A DNA stretch of 64,000 bases from Flexivirga meconopsidis (GTDB taxonomy: Bacteria; Actinomycetota; Actinomycetes; Actinomycetales; Dermatophilaceae), in assembly GCF_026162425.1 (NCBI RefSeq), contig NZ_JAOBQJ010000003.1:310001-374000 (forward strand), in the 5' to 3' direction. A model generated the notes under the pieces. It was not told the DNA's origin. It worked only from the letters and a program-made list of their open reading frames with translations, and made no database searches. Below, piece after piece: positions 35,225-43,760 of this stretch. A program made the translations under genes and the position numbers. The stretch's first letter is position 1. The number at the start of each line of letters is the position of its first letter.

Positions 35225-35959
35225 TCAGCCCAGCTGGACCGTCTTGGCGTCGTCGAACAGGCCGCCGCTGAAGTCGATCGCAGTCGCCCGCACGCCCGTC
35301 GGCATGTCGTAGACGAGCACGCCGTCGACGGCGTTGCCAGGGTTGATCTGCTCGAAGATCAGGTTGTTGTTGGTGTCGAGCGCGAGCTGCGCGGTCGAAT
35401 CCGGCGAATAGGTCTTGTTGTCGCCGTCCTTGATCTTCTGGTCGGAGTCGATCAGCGTCTCGGCCTTGTCACCGACGTTGCGGACCGTGATGTAGACCAG
35501 CGTGTAGCTCCCCTGCGCCTTCTGAGCGAGGAAGTCCTTGCCGACGCTGGCCTGATCGCGCACCACCTTGGTGACGGTGAACTCCAGGTCACCAGACTTC
35601 ACCGCGGCGCCGATGCCGGGTTTGCCCTTGCTGGTGTCCTTCTTCGCCTGGGTAGTCGTGTTGTCCTGCTTCGGCGTCGGTTCGCCCGTCGCGTTCGGCT
35701 GCGCCGCGGCCCCCTGAGCCGTGGCGGTGTCGGATGCGGCGGTGTCGCCGGACTTCTGTCCGCCCTGGGTGGCGACGCTGATCACAGCAATCAGCGCGAC
35801 CAGTGCGAGCAACCCGGTGAGGATCTTGTGCCGGGCAAACCAGTTGCGCTTGGCCGGTGCCGGACCGGGAGGCACCGGCGGATACGGCCCGCCCTGCGGC
35901 GGCTGGCCGCCCCAGTGCTGCGACGGATTCGGCTCCTGCGGGTTGTTGTGCTGACTCAT
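35225..35959 (-). CDS. DUF4352 domain membrane-anchored protein
   Basis: A 244-residue protein. The first 45 residues are Pro/Gln/Gly-rich (cytoplasmic), then RNWFARHK and a membrane helix ILTGLLALVALIAVISVAT. An extracytoplasmic Thr/Lys linker leads to an immunoglobulin-like DUF4352 domain with VYITVRNVGDKAETL and FEQINPGNAVDGVLVYDMP. This type-II layout is common in actinobacterial surface proteins of unknown function. ATG 35959 has AGGAG at 7 bases. Confidence 0.88.
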   Translation of the reverse strand: MSQHNNPQEPNPSQHWGGQPPQGGPYPPVPPGPAPAKRNWFARHKILTGLLALVALIAVISVATQGGQKSGDTAASDTATAQGAAAQPNATGEPTPKQDNTTTQAKKDTSKGKPGIGAAVKSGDLEFTVTKVVRDQASVGKDFLAQKAQGSYTLVYITVRNVGDKAETLIDSDQKIKDGDNKTYSPDSTAQLALDTNNNLIFEQINPGNAVDGVLVYDMPTGVRATAIDFSGGLFDDAKTVQLG

Positions 35960-36111
35960 GACGGTGCTCCTTGTTCGGGGTTCGTTGTCGTGCCCCAAGT
36001 AGGCCGCCGGCAGCGGGCCGGCCACTTCCCGCGGACGGCTCGTCATACCTCCGCCGAATGGTGGATGCGCCCGCCACCGATCGGGGGAGCCACGGCGTCG
36101 GCGCGCGGCTC

Positions 36112-36117
36112 TAGAGT
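36112..36117 (+). promoter_or_regulatory. -10 element TAGAGT of the DesK-like kinase gene
   Basis: TAGAGT lies 6 bases before ATG 36124 and no ribosome-binding site is present, so the kinase mRNA is probably leaderless. Confidence 0.5.
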
Positions 36118-36123
36118 GCCGCC

Positions 36124-37386
36124 ATGACGACCGCATCGATCGCACCTTGGTGGCGTTCCCGGCGCCTACTCGGCGTGCTCAGCACGGTGCTGATCGTCTT
36201 CGTCTCATTCGGCGCGCAGATCATGTCGGCGGCGTTCGCGCAGTACCGCCACGAAGGCATCACCGACCAGCAACTCGCCAACGACACCCAGTTGGACGGG
36301 ATCTACCTGGCGGCGTCGCTGATCGGCTTCGGTCTGGCGTTGCTGCTCATCTGGCGACACCGCTGGCCGGTCTGGATCAGCCTGGGGATCTGCGCACTGA
36401 CCGTGGTGCTGCCGCTCGACGGCCTCACCCCGCTCTTCGCTCTGTATGCCGTGGCGCTCGTCGTGACCGGTCCCTGGCTGTGGGGTTGCATCGCGGCGAC
36501 GGTTGCCGCCGAACTGGTCGCGACCTGGAGGGACAGCCGCGGCACGAAGGTGTCTTCCTGGATGCGCGGCCTCGCCTCGATCCGCGACGGCGCCGAATTC
36601 CCCTGGTGGCTGGTCGGATTGGTGGCGCTGCTGCTGGTCGCCGTCACCGTAGGACTGGCGTGGCTGGTCCGCAGCCGACGCGACCTGACCGTCAGCCGGG
36701 CCCAAGAGACCCGTAGCGAGACCAAGCTGCACGCGCTTGGTGAGGAGCTCGCGCGACAGACCGAGCGCGAGCGCATTGCGCGCGAGGTGCACGACGTGCT
36801 CGGCCACCGGCTGTCGCTGCTGTCTCTGCACGCCGCCGGGCTCGAGCTCGCGGCCGACGATCCGAAGCTGGCCAAGAGCGCGGCGCTGGTCCGTGAGGGA
36901 GCGCAGGAGTCGATGAACGACCTGCGTTCGCTGCTCGCGGTGCTGCGGCGACCGGAGGACCCGGACGTCAGCGAGACCGTCCCGACCCTGCGGGAGCTGC
37001 CGTCGCTGATCGACGAGTCTCTCGCGGCCGGCAGCCCGGTCGCCGCTGCCGTCTTCATCGACCAGTCGGCCACCCTCGACGAGCGGGTCGGGCGCAGCGC
37101 CTACCGGATCACCCAGGAGCTGCTCACCAACGCCCGCCGGCACGCGCCCGGCGTGCCCGTGCGGCTGCAGATCGACGCCGGGCCGGAGCGCGGCGTCGAG
37201 ATCAGCACCGCCAACCGGGCCGCGGACCCGGGCGACCGCCGGGTGCGCCCAGGCAACGGCCTGACCGGCGTGCACGAGCGGGTGCAGCAGGCCGGCGGAG
37301 ACTCCTGGGTGTGGATCGACGACGAGGGCGCCTTCCGCACACTGGTGCGGCTGCCGTGGGAGTGGAAGGGAGCCGCCGATGAGTGA
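36124..37386 (+). CDS. NarL/DesK-type sensor histidine kinase (HisKA_3)
   Basis: A 420-residue kinase. About five N-terminal hydrophobic segments (first near 15-37, last near 160-182) form the sensor. The dimerisation/phosphoacceptor helix reads RIAREVHDVLGHRLSLLSLHA with the phospho-His at about 223. The HATPase domain has ITQELLTNARRHAP (N box) and NGLTGVHERVQQAGG (G box). The signal is unknown. The response-regulator gene overlaps its 3' end by 8 bp. Confidence 0.93.
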   Translation: MTTASIAPWWRSRRLLGVLSTVLIVFVSFGAQIMSAAFAQYRHEGITDQQLANDTQLDGIYLAASLIGFGLALLLIWRHRWPVWISLGICALTVVLPLDGLTPLFALYAVALVVTGPWLWGCIAATVAAELVATWRDSRGTKVSSWMRGLASIRDGAEFPWWLVGLVALLLVAVTVGLAWLVRSRRDLTVSRAQETRSETKLHALGEELARQTERERIAREVHDVLGHRLSLLSLHAAGLELAADDPKLAKSAALVREGAQESMNDLRSLLAVLRRPEDPDVSETVPTLRELPSLIDESLAAGSPVAAAVFIDQSATLDERVGRSAYRITQELLTNARRHAPGVPVRLQIDAGPERGVEISTANRAADPGDRRVRPGNGLTGVHERVQQAGGDSWVWIDDEGAFRTLVRLPWEWKGAADE

Positions 37387-38050
37387 ACCGGCCGAAGGAC
37401 GCCCGATCCGGGTGCTGCTCGTCGATGATGACGCGCTGGTCTGTCAGGGACTGGAGCTGATCCTGTCGAGCGCGCCGGACATCGAGGTGGTCGGCTCGGT
37501 CGACGACGGCGACCGGGCGGTGCCTGCCGTGCAGCAGCACTTCCCGGACGTGGTGCTGCTCGACGTGCGGATGCAGCGGCTCGACGGCATCGCCGCGACC
37601 GGTGCGCTGCGGGCCCTCGCCAACCCGCCGAAGGTCATCGTGCTCACCACGTTCGACGCCGACGACGTCGTCATGCGGGCCATCGGGGCGGGCGCGTCCG
37701 GCTTCCTGCTCAAGACCGCCGCGGCGACCGAGATCATCGACGCGATCCGCAACGTGGCGGGCGGCAACGGCGCGCTCTCGCCGCAGAGCGTGCGGCAGGT
37801 CTTCCAGCAGGTCCAGGCGGGCGGGGACACCGGCAGGCGGGCGGCACGCGACGCGGTGGCCACGCTGACCGATCGCGAACTCGCCGTCGTCCGGCTGGTC
37901 GGCGAGGGGCTGAGCAACGGCCAGATTGCGGCACAGCTGTATGTCGGGGAGGCCACCGTCAAGACGCACCTCACCGCGGCCCAGCAGAAGCTTGGCGTAG
38001 GCAACCGGGTGCAGGTCGCGGTGGTTGCCTCGCGCGCCGGCCTGGTGTGA
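37379..38050 (+). CDS. NarL/LuxR-family response regulator
   Basis: A 223-residue regulator. The receiver domain has LLVDDD, phospho-acceptor D62 in VVLLDVRMQRLDG and Lys in FLLKTAA. The C-terminal LuxR-type helix-turn-helix is LTDRELAVVRLVGEGLSNGQ followed by IAAQLYVGEATVKTHL. Translationally coupled to the kinase (8-bp overlap). Targets unknown; a terminator follows. Confidence 0.94.
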   Translation: MSEPAEGRPIRVLLVDDDALVCQGLELILSSAPDIEVVGSVDDGDRAVPAVQQHFPDVVLLDVRMQRLDGIAATGALRALANPPKVIVLTTFDADDVVMRAIGAGASGFLLKTAAATEIIDAIRNVAGGNGALSPQSVRQVFQQVQAGGDTGRRAARDAVATLTDRELAVVRLVGEGLSNGQIAAQLYVGEATVKTHLTAAQQKLGVGNRVQVAVVASRAGLV

Positions 38051-38069
38051 GCACCGTCATACCTTGCGA

Positions 38070-38099
38070 AAACGGACCCGCCCGAAGGCGAGTCCGTTT
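38070..38099. terminator. Hairpin terminator after the NarL-type regulator and the tRNA cluster
   Basis: AAACGGACCCGCC pairs with GGCGAGTCCGTTT around a CGAA loop, with one C/A mismatch. The outer A/T pairs give a short T-run in both directions. It lies between the response-regulator stop and the 3' end of the tRNA transcript and can stop both. Confidence 0.85.
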
Positions 38100-38121
38100 C
38101 GTGCGCGGCCGAAGCGACCGG

Positions 38122-38197
38122 TGGTGGCCAGAGACGGGGTCGAACCGCCGACCTAGCGATTTTCAGTCGCTCGCTCTACCAACTGAGCTATCTGGCC
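38122..38197 (-). tRNA. tRNA-Phe (GAA)
   Basis: 76 nt including an encoded CCA. The acceptor GGCCAGA pairs with TCTGGCC, the D arm is GCTCAGTTGGTAGAGC, the anticodon loop is CTGAAAA (anticodon GAA) and the T arm contains GGTTCGACCCC. It is the last gene of a three-tRNA transcript. Confidence 0.97.
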
Positions 38198-38231
38198 TTG
38201 AGCCCTATGGACTTGATTCCCAGGAAAGGGA

Positions 38232-38308
38232 TGGCGACCCCGACGGGACTCGAACCCGCGACCTCCGCCGTGACAGGGCGGCGCGCTAACCAACTGCGCT
38301 ACGGGGCC
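38232..38308 (-). tRNA. tRNA-Asp (GTC)
   Basis: 77 nt including an encoded CCA. The acceptor GGCCCCG pairs with CGGGGTC, the anticodon loop is CTGTCAC (anticodon GTC) with discriminator G, and the T arm contains GGTTCGAGTCC. Confidence 0.97.
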
Positions 38309-38341
38309 TTGCGGCCATACTGCATCATCGCGAACGATGCG

Positions 38342-38414
38342 TATCCCCAACGGGATTCGAACCCGTGCTACCGCCGTGAAAGGGCGGGGTCCTAGGCCGC
38401 TAGACGATGGGGAC
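38342..38414 (-). tRNA. tRNA-Glu (TTC)
   Basis: 73 nt; the anticodon loop is CTTTCAC (anticodon TTC), the acceptor GTCCCCA pairs with TGGGGAT, and the T arm contains GGTTCGAATCC. Unlike the two tRNAs downstream, no CCA is encoded, so it needs the CCA-adding enzyme. First gene of the cluster. Confidence 0.96.
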
Positions 38415-38474
38415 CTTGTCCTGCGACCCAGTCCTCAGCATCAAGCCGCCTCGGCTGGTGACGAGGACTAGACG

Positions 38475-38480
38475 ACTATA
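38475..38480 (-). promoter_or_regulatory. -10 element TATAGT of the tRNA cluster
   Basis: TATAGT on the minus strand, about 60 bases before tRNA-Glu, in an otherwise GC-rich 100-bp gap. The AT-rich hexamer and position fit the promoter of the Glu-Asp-Phe transcript. A clear -35 is not visible. Confidence 0.55.
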
Positions 38481-38517
38481 GGGGAGGGAAGCGCGAACCA
38501 CCAAAACGGCGGCGGCC

Positions 38518-39564
38518 TCACCCCTTCTTCGCCCACTCCAGCAGGCGGTCGAGCGGCCAGGTGTCGACGATCCGCTCCAGCGGGACGCCGAGCCGCTGCG
38601 CGCGCTCGCAGCCGTATTCGACGAAGTCCAGCTGCCCCGGCGCGTGCGCGTCGCTGTCGATCGAGAACACGCAGCCGGCGGCCATCGCCTGCTCGATCAG
38701 CTCGTCCGGCGGGTCGCAGCGCTCGGGCCGGGAGTTGATCTCGACCGCGACGTCGTGCTCCGCGCACGCCGCGAACACCGCGGCGGCGTCGAAGGTGGAC
38801 TGCTCCCGGCGCAGCTTCTTGCCACGGCGCTCGCCGTCGACCATCCGGCCGGTGCAGTGTCCGAGGATGTTGGTGCGCGGATCGCCGATCGCGGCGACCA
38901 TCCGCCGGGTCATCGGCGCCGAGGCCATCTTCAGCTTGGAGTGCACCGACGCGACCCGGATGTCGAGCCGGTCCAGCAGCTTCGGGTCCTGATCGAGCTC
39001 GCCCTCGTCGAGGATGTCGACCTCGATGCCCTTGAGCAGCCGGAAATCCGTGAGCTGCTCGTTCATCTTGTCGATGAGCCGCAGCTGTTTGCCCAGGCGT
39101 TCGGCGGACAGTCCATTCGCGACCCGCAGGCTGGGGGAGTGATCGGTGAGCGCGAGGTAGTCGTGGCCGAGCTCCATCGCGGTGGCGACCATCTCGGGGA
39201 TCGGTGACCCGCCGTCGCTCCAGTCGGAGTGGCAGTGCAGGTCGCCCTTGAGCGCCGCGCGGTATTTCTCCCCGCCCTCGACCAGGCGCTCCGGTGACTT
39301 TTCCTCCAGGCTGACCAGGTATGCCGGGCGCTTCCCGGCGAGTGACTCCTCGACCACCGCCTCGGTCGACTTCCCGATGCCCGGCAGCTGGTCGAGGGTG
39401 CCCGTGTCGGCGAGGCGGCGCAGCTCGTCGGCCGGGGTGCGCAGCACGGTGTCCGCGGCCTGGCGGAACGCCTTGACCCGGTAGGTGCCGGCCCGGGATC
39501 GCTCCAGCAGGAACGCGATCCGGCGCAAGGCGTCCACCGGTTCGATCGAGGCGTGAGTCGTCAT
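38518..39564 (-). CDS. PHP-domain phosphoesterase with helix-hairpin-helix (PolX-C-terminal-like)
   Basis: A 348-residue protein. Residues 1-85 contain a helix-hairpin-helix like that of DNA polymerase X (RVKAFRQAADTVLRTP, LDQLPGIGKSTEAVVEE). The PHP phosphoesterase domain starts at LKGDLHCHSDWSDGGSP and carries metal ligands in LALTDHSPS, GIEVDIL, VASVHSKL, LGHCTGR and IDSDAHAPG. The polymerase domain itself is missing. It may act as a 3'-5' exonuclease or phosphatase. ATG 39564 opens the conserved N terminus. Confidence 0.9.
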   Translation of the reverse strand: MTTHASIEPVDALRRIAFLLERSRAGTYRVKAFRQAADTVLRTPADELRRLADTGTLDQLPGIGKSTEAVVEESLAGKRPAYLVSLEEKSPERLVEGGEKYRAALKGDLHCHSDWSDGGSPIPEMVATAMELGHDYLALTDHSPSLRVANGLSAERLGKQLRLIDKMNEQLTDFRLLKGIEVDILDEGELDQDPKLLDRLDIRVASVHSKLKMASAPMTRRMVAAIGDPRTNILGHCTGRMVDGERRGKKLRREQSTFDAAAVFAACAEHDVAVEINSRPERCDPPDELIEQAMAAGCVFSIDSDAHAPGQLDFVEYGCERAQRLGVPLERIVDTWPLDRLLEWAKKG

Positions 39565-39622
39565 ACCGCGATTGTCCAGCAGTGAGTATCCAACAGCGAG
39601 TAGCGAGTGCGCGCCGGTCGCG

Positions 39623-39628
39623 TAGGGT
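39623..39628 (+). promoter_or_regulatory. -10 element TAGGGT of the small membrane protein gene
   Basis: TAGGGT lies 8 bases before GTG 39637, favouring this leaderless start over the earlier in-frame GTG at 39607. Confidence 0.45.
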
Positions 39629-39636
39629 GCGGAATC

Positions 39637-40104
39637 GTGCGGGCGACGATTCTGATTGCGCTGGTCGTGGCCGGCGCGTGCTGGGTCTGGTGGGCGCGCC
39701 GCCGCACCCAGGAACGCCACCTGCGACGCCTGGTGACGACCGCTCGCGGCAACGCCCGGCGCGGCGTCGCAGCGACGGTGACGAGCCAGTCGATCGCCGC
39801 ACTGGCCGCTCTGGCGGCACTCGCCTTCGGTTTCTGGGCCGAGGATGCCCACCGGCTCTTCTGGGTGCGGATCCCGTTGGCGCTCGCCGTGATCGGGCTG
39901 TACGTGCCGTTCGCGACCGCGCTCGCGCAGCCGTCGTTCAACGTCAAGAACCTGCGGCGCACACCGGAACGGCGCCTGGTCGAGCTCGGCGCGCCACCGG
40001 AGGTCGCGAGGCGTATCGCGCGGGTCGGCAAGCCGTTCGCCCTGCTCGGGTCGGTCATCTTTCTCTGCTCGGTGACCGTGCTGGTCTGGCACCATCTGCG
40101 CTGA
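39637..40104 (+). CDS. Hypothetical membrane protein, about three membrane segments
   Basis: A 155-residue protein of unknown function. Hydrophobic segments are TILIALVVAGACWVWW (about 4-20), a long Ala-rich pair around 45-85 (IAALAALAALAFGFWA and IPLALAVIGLYVPFATALA) and a C-terminal LLGSVIFLCSVTVLVW. The basic loop KNLRRTPERRLVELGAPPE lies between the last two. No known domain is recognised. It lies 77 bp before the acyltransferase gene, which has its own -10. Confidence 0.65.
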   Translation: MRATILIALVVAGACWVWWARRRTQERHLRRLVTTARGNARRGVAATVTSQSIAALAALAALAFGFWAEDAHRLFWVRIPLALAVIGLYVPFATALAQPSFNVKNLRRTPERRLVELGAPPEVARRIARVGKPFALLGSVIFLCSVTVLVWHHLR

Positions 40105-40167
40105 GCTGGGCGCAACTTCGCGTCGCCTCCTCGGCGTGGCCGCCGCCGACAGCGCAGGGTCGGTCAG

Positions 40168-40173
40168 TATCCT
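40168..40173 (+). promoter_or_regulatory. -10 element TATCCT of the acyltransferase gene
   Basis: TATCCT lies 8 bases before ATG 40182; no ribosome-binding site is visible, so a leaderless transcript is likely. Confidence 0.5.
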
Positions 40174-40181
40174 GGGCGGCA

Positions 40182-42254
40182 ATGTCCGCGCCCGTGGCTC
40201 CGGCGCCGCTGCCGACGCGACGGGATTGGCAGGCGGCAAGGTCGAGAGCGAAGAAGAACCGCACCCGCACCGATATTCAGGCTCTGCGGGCGCTCTCGGT
40301 CCTCCTGGTCGTCGGCTATCACCTCTGGCCGGGCGCCATCAGTGGTGGATTCATCGGGGTCGACGTCTTCTTCGTCATCTCGGGCTTCCTGATCACCGAC
40401 CATCTGCTGCGCGAGGCCGGCAAGAACGGCCGCATCTCGCTCGCGCAGTTCTGGACCCGGCGCGCATTCCGGCTGCTGCCGGCTTCGCTGCTGGTCATCG
40501 TGCTCACCGCGCTCGCCACCTTCGTCTGGGTCGGCGAGGACCAGTGGCGCACCTACTTCCAGCAGGCGATCGCGTCCGGGTTCTACGTGCAGAACTGGAA
40601 GCTGGCCGCCAGCGCCACCGACTACCTCAGCGCGACCGACCCGCCCACGGCATACCAGCACTTCTGGTCGCTGTCGGTCGAGGAGCAGTTCTACATCGTG
40701 CTGCCGCTGCTGCTGGTGGCCACCCTGCTCGGCACGCGCCGTCGCCGCATCTGGCGCCGCTGGTTCCTGCTCGTCGTCGCCACCGTCACGCTGGCGTCCT
40801 TCGTCTGGTCGGTGTACCTCACCGTTGCCGACCCGGCGGCCGCCTACTTCGTGACCACCACGCGGGCCTGGGAGTTCGGGATCGGCGCGCTGTTGGCCTT
40901 CGCCGGGACGCAACGGTTTGCCAAGGTGCCGCCTGCGGTCGCCTGGGTGGGCGGGGCCATGCTGCTGATCGCCGCCTTCCGCTTCACCGGCGGCACGCCG
41001 TTCCCCGGTTACGCCGCGCTGCTGCCGACGGTCGGCGGCGCCCTGATGATCGCGACGATCCGGCACGACCGGGTCTTCAACATCATCGCCGACAACCACG
41101 TGGTGCAGCTGATCGGCAACGCGTCGTACTCGATCTACCTGTGGCATTGGCCGATTGTGGTGCTCGCTCCGATCGCGCTCGGACACAGTCTCGGGTTCGT
41201 CGGCCGGCTGGTCATCCTGGTGATCTCGCTGTTCCTCGGGCACCTCTCGATGCAGTTCGTCGAGCGGCCGCTGCGCGCGCACGGCAACGCGCGATGGTTC
41301 ACCCGCAGCGGGCTGGCCGTCGTCGCCGGCGCGGTTGCGGTGCTCCTGGTGGGCAACGCCGGGCTCAACCTCCTCGGTCAGCGCGAGGCGGCGGCCAAGC
41401 AAGCGGTCACCAAGGCCCGCACCACGACCGACCCGTGCGTCGGCGCACCCGCGTTGAACCGGTCGACCTGTGAGCAGCCCAGCAAGCTGACGCCGTCACT
41501 TGCGTTGTTGCGCAGCGACGACGGCACCAACGACAAGTGCTGGTCGGAGCGAGCCGAAACCGTCATACGCCGGTGCACGCTCGCGGCACCCGACAAGCCC
41601 AAGAAGCGGGTGTATGCCGTCGGCGACTCGCACCTGGGGGCGCTGCATCCGGCGCTGACCACGGCCGGCAAGGAGCTCGACTGGCGGATCGAGTCGGCCG
41701 CGCACGAGGGCTGTTATCTGGCCGAGGGCGAGATGCCGATCGACGACCCGGTGCGGCGCGCGTCGTGCAAGACGTGGCGGGCGGACCTGCTCGACCAGAT
41801 CGTCGCCGACGAGACCATCGACACCGTGCTGGTCACCCGGTATGACGTCAACCTGGTCCGCGGCGACGACAAGGCGGCGACGGTGAAGGGCCTGCAGGAC
41901 GCCTGGCGCCGGATCGTCGACTCCGGGAAACAGGTGATCGTGGTGCAGGACGTCCCGCGCGCCGACCAGTCCGTGCTGGACTGTGTGTCGCAGAACGGCA
42001 TCGACGCCACCACCAAGTGTGTCGTGCCGCAGGACGAGGCGTTCCCGTCCTGGCAGGCGCTGCGGGAAGCCGCGAAGGGGATGAAGGGCGTCACGTTCGT
42101 CCCGGTTGCGCAGACCTTCTGCAAGGACGGGGGCTGCCCGTCGGTCATCGGCGGGGTCCCGGTCTTCCGCAATGTCGGCCATCTGTCGAAGACGTTCTCC
42201 ACCACGTGGGGGCCAGAACTGGCCGACCAGTTGCGCAAGGCGACCCAGAGCTGA
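40182..42254 (+). CDS. OafA/YrhL-type acyltransferase with C-terminal SGNH domain
   Basis: A 690-residue membrane enzyme. The acyltransferase-3 domain (about 30-400, ten or so membrane segments) opens with DIQALRALSVLLVVGYHLWP, holding the catalytic His, and continues VDVFFVISGFLITDHLL and FWSLSVEEQFYIVLP. A final helix leads to an extracytoplasmic SGNH hydrolase domain with its Ser in VYAVGDSHLGALHPAL. Such fusions O-acetylate cell-wall or surface polysaccharides. No polysaccharide cluster adjoins it. Confidence 0.93.
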   Translation: MSAPVAPAPLPTRRDWQAARSRAKKNRTRTDIQALRALSVLLVVGYHLWPGAISGGFIGVDVFFVISGFLITDHLLREAGKNGRISLAQFWTRRAFRLLPASLLVIVLTALATFVWVGEDQWRTYFQQAIASGFYVQNWKLAASATDYLSATDPPTAYQHFWSLSVEEQFYIVLPLLLVATLLGTRRRRIWRRWFLLVVATVTLASFVWSVYLTVADPAAAYFVTTTRAWEFGIGALLAFAGTQRFAKVPPAVAWVGGAMLLIAAFRFTGGTPFPGYAALLPTVGGALMIATIRHDRVFNIIADNHVVQLIGNASYSIYLWHWPIVVLAPIALGHSLGFVGRLVILVISLFLGHLSMQFVERPLRAHGNARWFTRSGLAVVAGAVAVLLVGNAGLNLLGQREAAAKQAVTKARTTTDPCVGAPALNRSTCEQPSKLTPSLALLRSDDGTNDKCWSERAETVIRRCTLAAPDKPKKRVYAVGDSHLGALHPALTTAGKELDWRIESAAHEGCYLAEGEMPIDDPVRRASCKTWRADLLDQIVADETIDTVLVTRYDVNLVRGDDKAATVKGLQDAWRRIVDSGKQVIVVQDVPRADQSVLDCVSQNGIDATTKCVVPQDEAFPSWQALREAAKGMKGVTFVPVAQTFCKDGGCPSVIGGVPVFRNVGHLSKTFSTTWGPELADQLRKATQS

Positions 42255-42281
42255 GCCGACCCGACGCGGGCCGCGCCGGCT

Positions 42282-43241
42282 TCAGCCGGAGATCAGGGCG
42301 GCGAACCGGGCCAGGTCGACATTGCCGCCGGAGAGTATGACGCCGACCCGCGCGCCCGGCATCGTCGGCGCGAGGGTGCGGGCGGCCGCGTAGGGCAGCG
42401 CACCGGTCGGCTCGACCACCAGTTTGCAGGTGTGCGCCAGGCTGCGCATGCCGGCCGCGAGGGCGTCGTCGTCGACGAGCACGATGTCCTCGACCCGCTC
42501 CCGGATGATCGGAAAGGTCAGCTCGCCAAGGGCCGTTGTCTGAGCGCCGTCGGCGAGCGTCTCCGGCACGTCGATCGTGACGATCTCACCGCTGTCGAAG
42601 GACCGCTTGCCGTCGTTGCCCGCGGCCGGCTCGGCGCCGAAAACCTTTGTCTCCGGGCGCATTCCGTGTGCCGCGACTGCCGTGCCGGAGAGCAGACCGC
42701 CACCGCCGAGCGGGGCGACCACCGCATCGAGGTCGGCCACTTCCTGCATCAGCTCGAGTGCCGCGGTGCCCTGCCCGGCCATGATCGCCGGGTCGTCGAA
42801 CGGCGCCACCACGGTGCGGCCCTCGCGCTCGGCCAGGTCGGCGGCGATCGCCGCCCGGTCCTGCGTGCGCCGGTCATAGGGGACGACCGTGGCGCCATAC
42901 CCCTTCGTCGCCGCCAGTTTGATCTGCGGGGCGTCCGTCGGCATCACGATCGTGGCGGGTATGTCGAGCAGCCGCGCAGCCAGTGCGACCGCCTGGGCGT
43001 GGTTGCCGGAGGAGAAGGCGACGACACCGGCACGACGTTCGTCGGGGGAGAGCTGAGTAAGACGGTTGTAGGCGCCGCGGAACTTGAATGCGCCCATGCG
43101 CTGCAGGTTTTCGCACTTGAAGTGCAACTGGACGCCGAGCTCGGCGTCCAGGCGACCGGAGGTGATGACCGGCGTGCGGTGGGCGACCCCCGCGATGCGC
43201 GCGGCCGCCGCCTGCACATCGGCGAAATCGATCGCGTTCAC
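42282..43241 (-). CDS. Threonine/serine dehydratase (PLP fold type II)
   Basis: A 319-residue enzyme. The PLP lysine lies in MGAFKFRGAYN, the phosphate loop is GGGGLLSG, and SSGNHAQAVALAA is the substrate loop. There is no C-terminal ACT/regulatory domain, so it is the short catabolic form (also called threonine ammonia-lyase; serine racemase is related) rather than IlvA. It deaminates threonine to 2-oxobutanoate. The GTG at 43241 overlaps the stop of the preceding gene (GTGA), so the two are coupled. Confidence 0.9.
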   Translation of the reverse strand: MNAIDFADVQAAAARIAGVAHRTPVITSGRLDAELGVQLHFKCENLQRMGAFKFRGAYNRLTQLSPDERRAGVVAFSSGNHAQAVALAARLLDIPATIVMPTDAPQIKLAATKGYGATVVPYDRRTQDRAAIAADLAEREGRTVVAPFDDPAIMAGQGTAALELMQEVADLDAVVAPLGGGGLLSGTAVAAHGMRPETKVFGAEPAAGNDGKRSFDSGEIVTIDVPETLADGAQTTALGELTFPIIRERVEDIVLVDDDALAAGMRSLAHTCKLVVEPTGALPYAAARTLAPTMPGARVGVILSGGNVDLARFAALISG

Positions 43242-43750
43242 CGCGCGGTGTCGTCGGCGATGCCCCGGTTGATCTTCGCGTCGGTGTCGGTGATGGCGCG
43301 CTTCTCGTCCTGATCGGCGGCCTTGAACTGCTCGCGCATCGCCTCGGCCTTCTTGCTGCCGGCGTCCTGCAGCGTCTTGGCGACGAAGACGACGCCCACG
43401 ACGCCGACGGCCATCCAGATGCGCGGGTGCTTCACGCCCCGCTTGAGGAGGAACTGCTCGACCTTGTCGTCGGCCTTCAGCCCGATGCCGGAGGTGATCA
43501 GCATCAGTCCGCCGGTCGCGGCCGCGAGCACGTCGCTGCCCGCCACGGCGCGGTGCAGCGGGTGCTCCGGTGGCAGGTCGTCGCGGTTGCGGACGGTCAG
43601 AAAGACCGACCCGGCGGTGCCGGCGGTGTTCGCCCAGCCGAGACTGCGACGGGCCCAGCGGGGGAAGCGGGCCGGTCGCACCAGCGTCACGGCGCCGGCG
43701 AGGGCAGCGGATGCGAGGTTGAGGGCGGGAGCGGATTTCGAGGTCGCCAT
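43238..43750 (-). CDS. Hypothetical membrane protein with DoxX-like features
   Basis: A 170-residue protein with weak hydrophobic segments near 10-25 (LASAALAGAVTLV), 75-95 (VLAAATGGLMLITSGIGL) and 112-128 (WMAVGVVGVVFVA), and a charged C-terminal tail. No domain is recognised with certainty. It is translated just ahead of the threonine dehydratase with a 4-bp overlap. Confidence 0.6.
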   Translation of the reverse strand: MATSKSAPALNLASAALAGAVTLVRPARFPRWARRSLGWANTAGTAGSVFLTVRNRDDLPPEHPLHRAVAGSDVLAAATGGLMLITSGIGLKADDKVEQFLLKRGVKHPRIWMAVGVVGVVFVAKTLQDAGSKKAEAMREQFKAADQDEKRAITDTDAKINRGIADDTAR

Positions 43751-43760
43751 GCGGCAAACC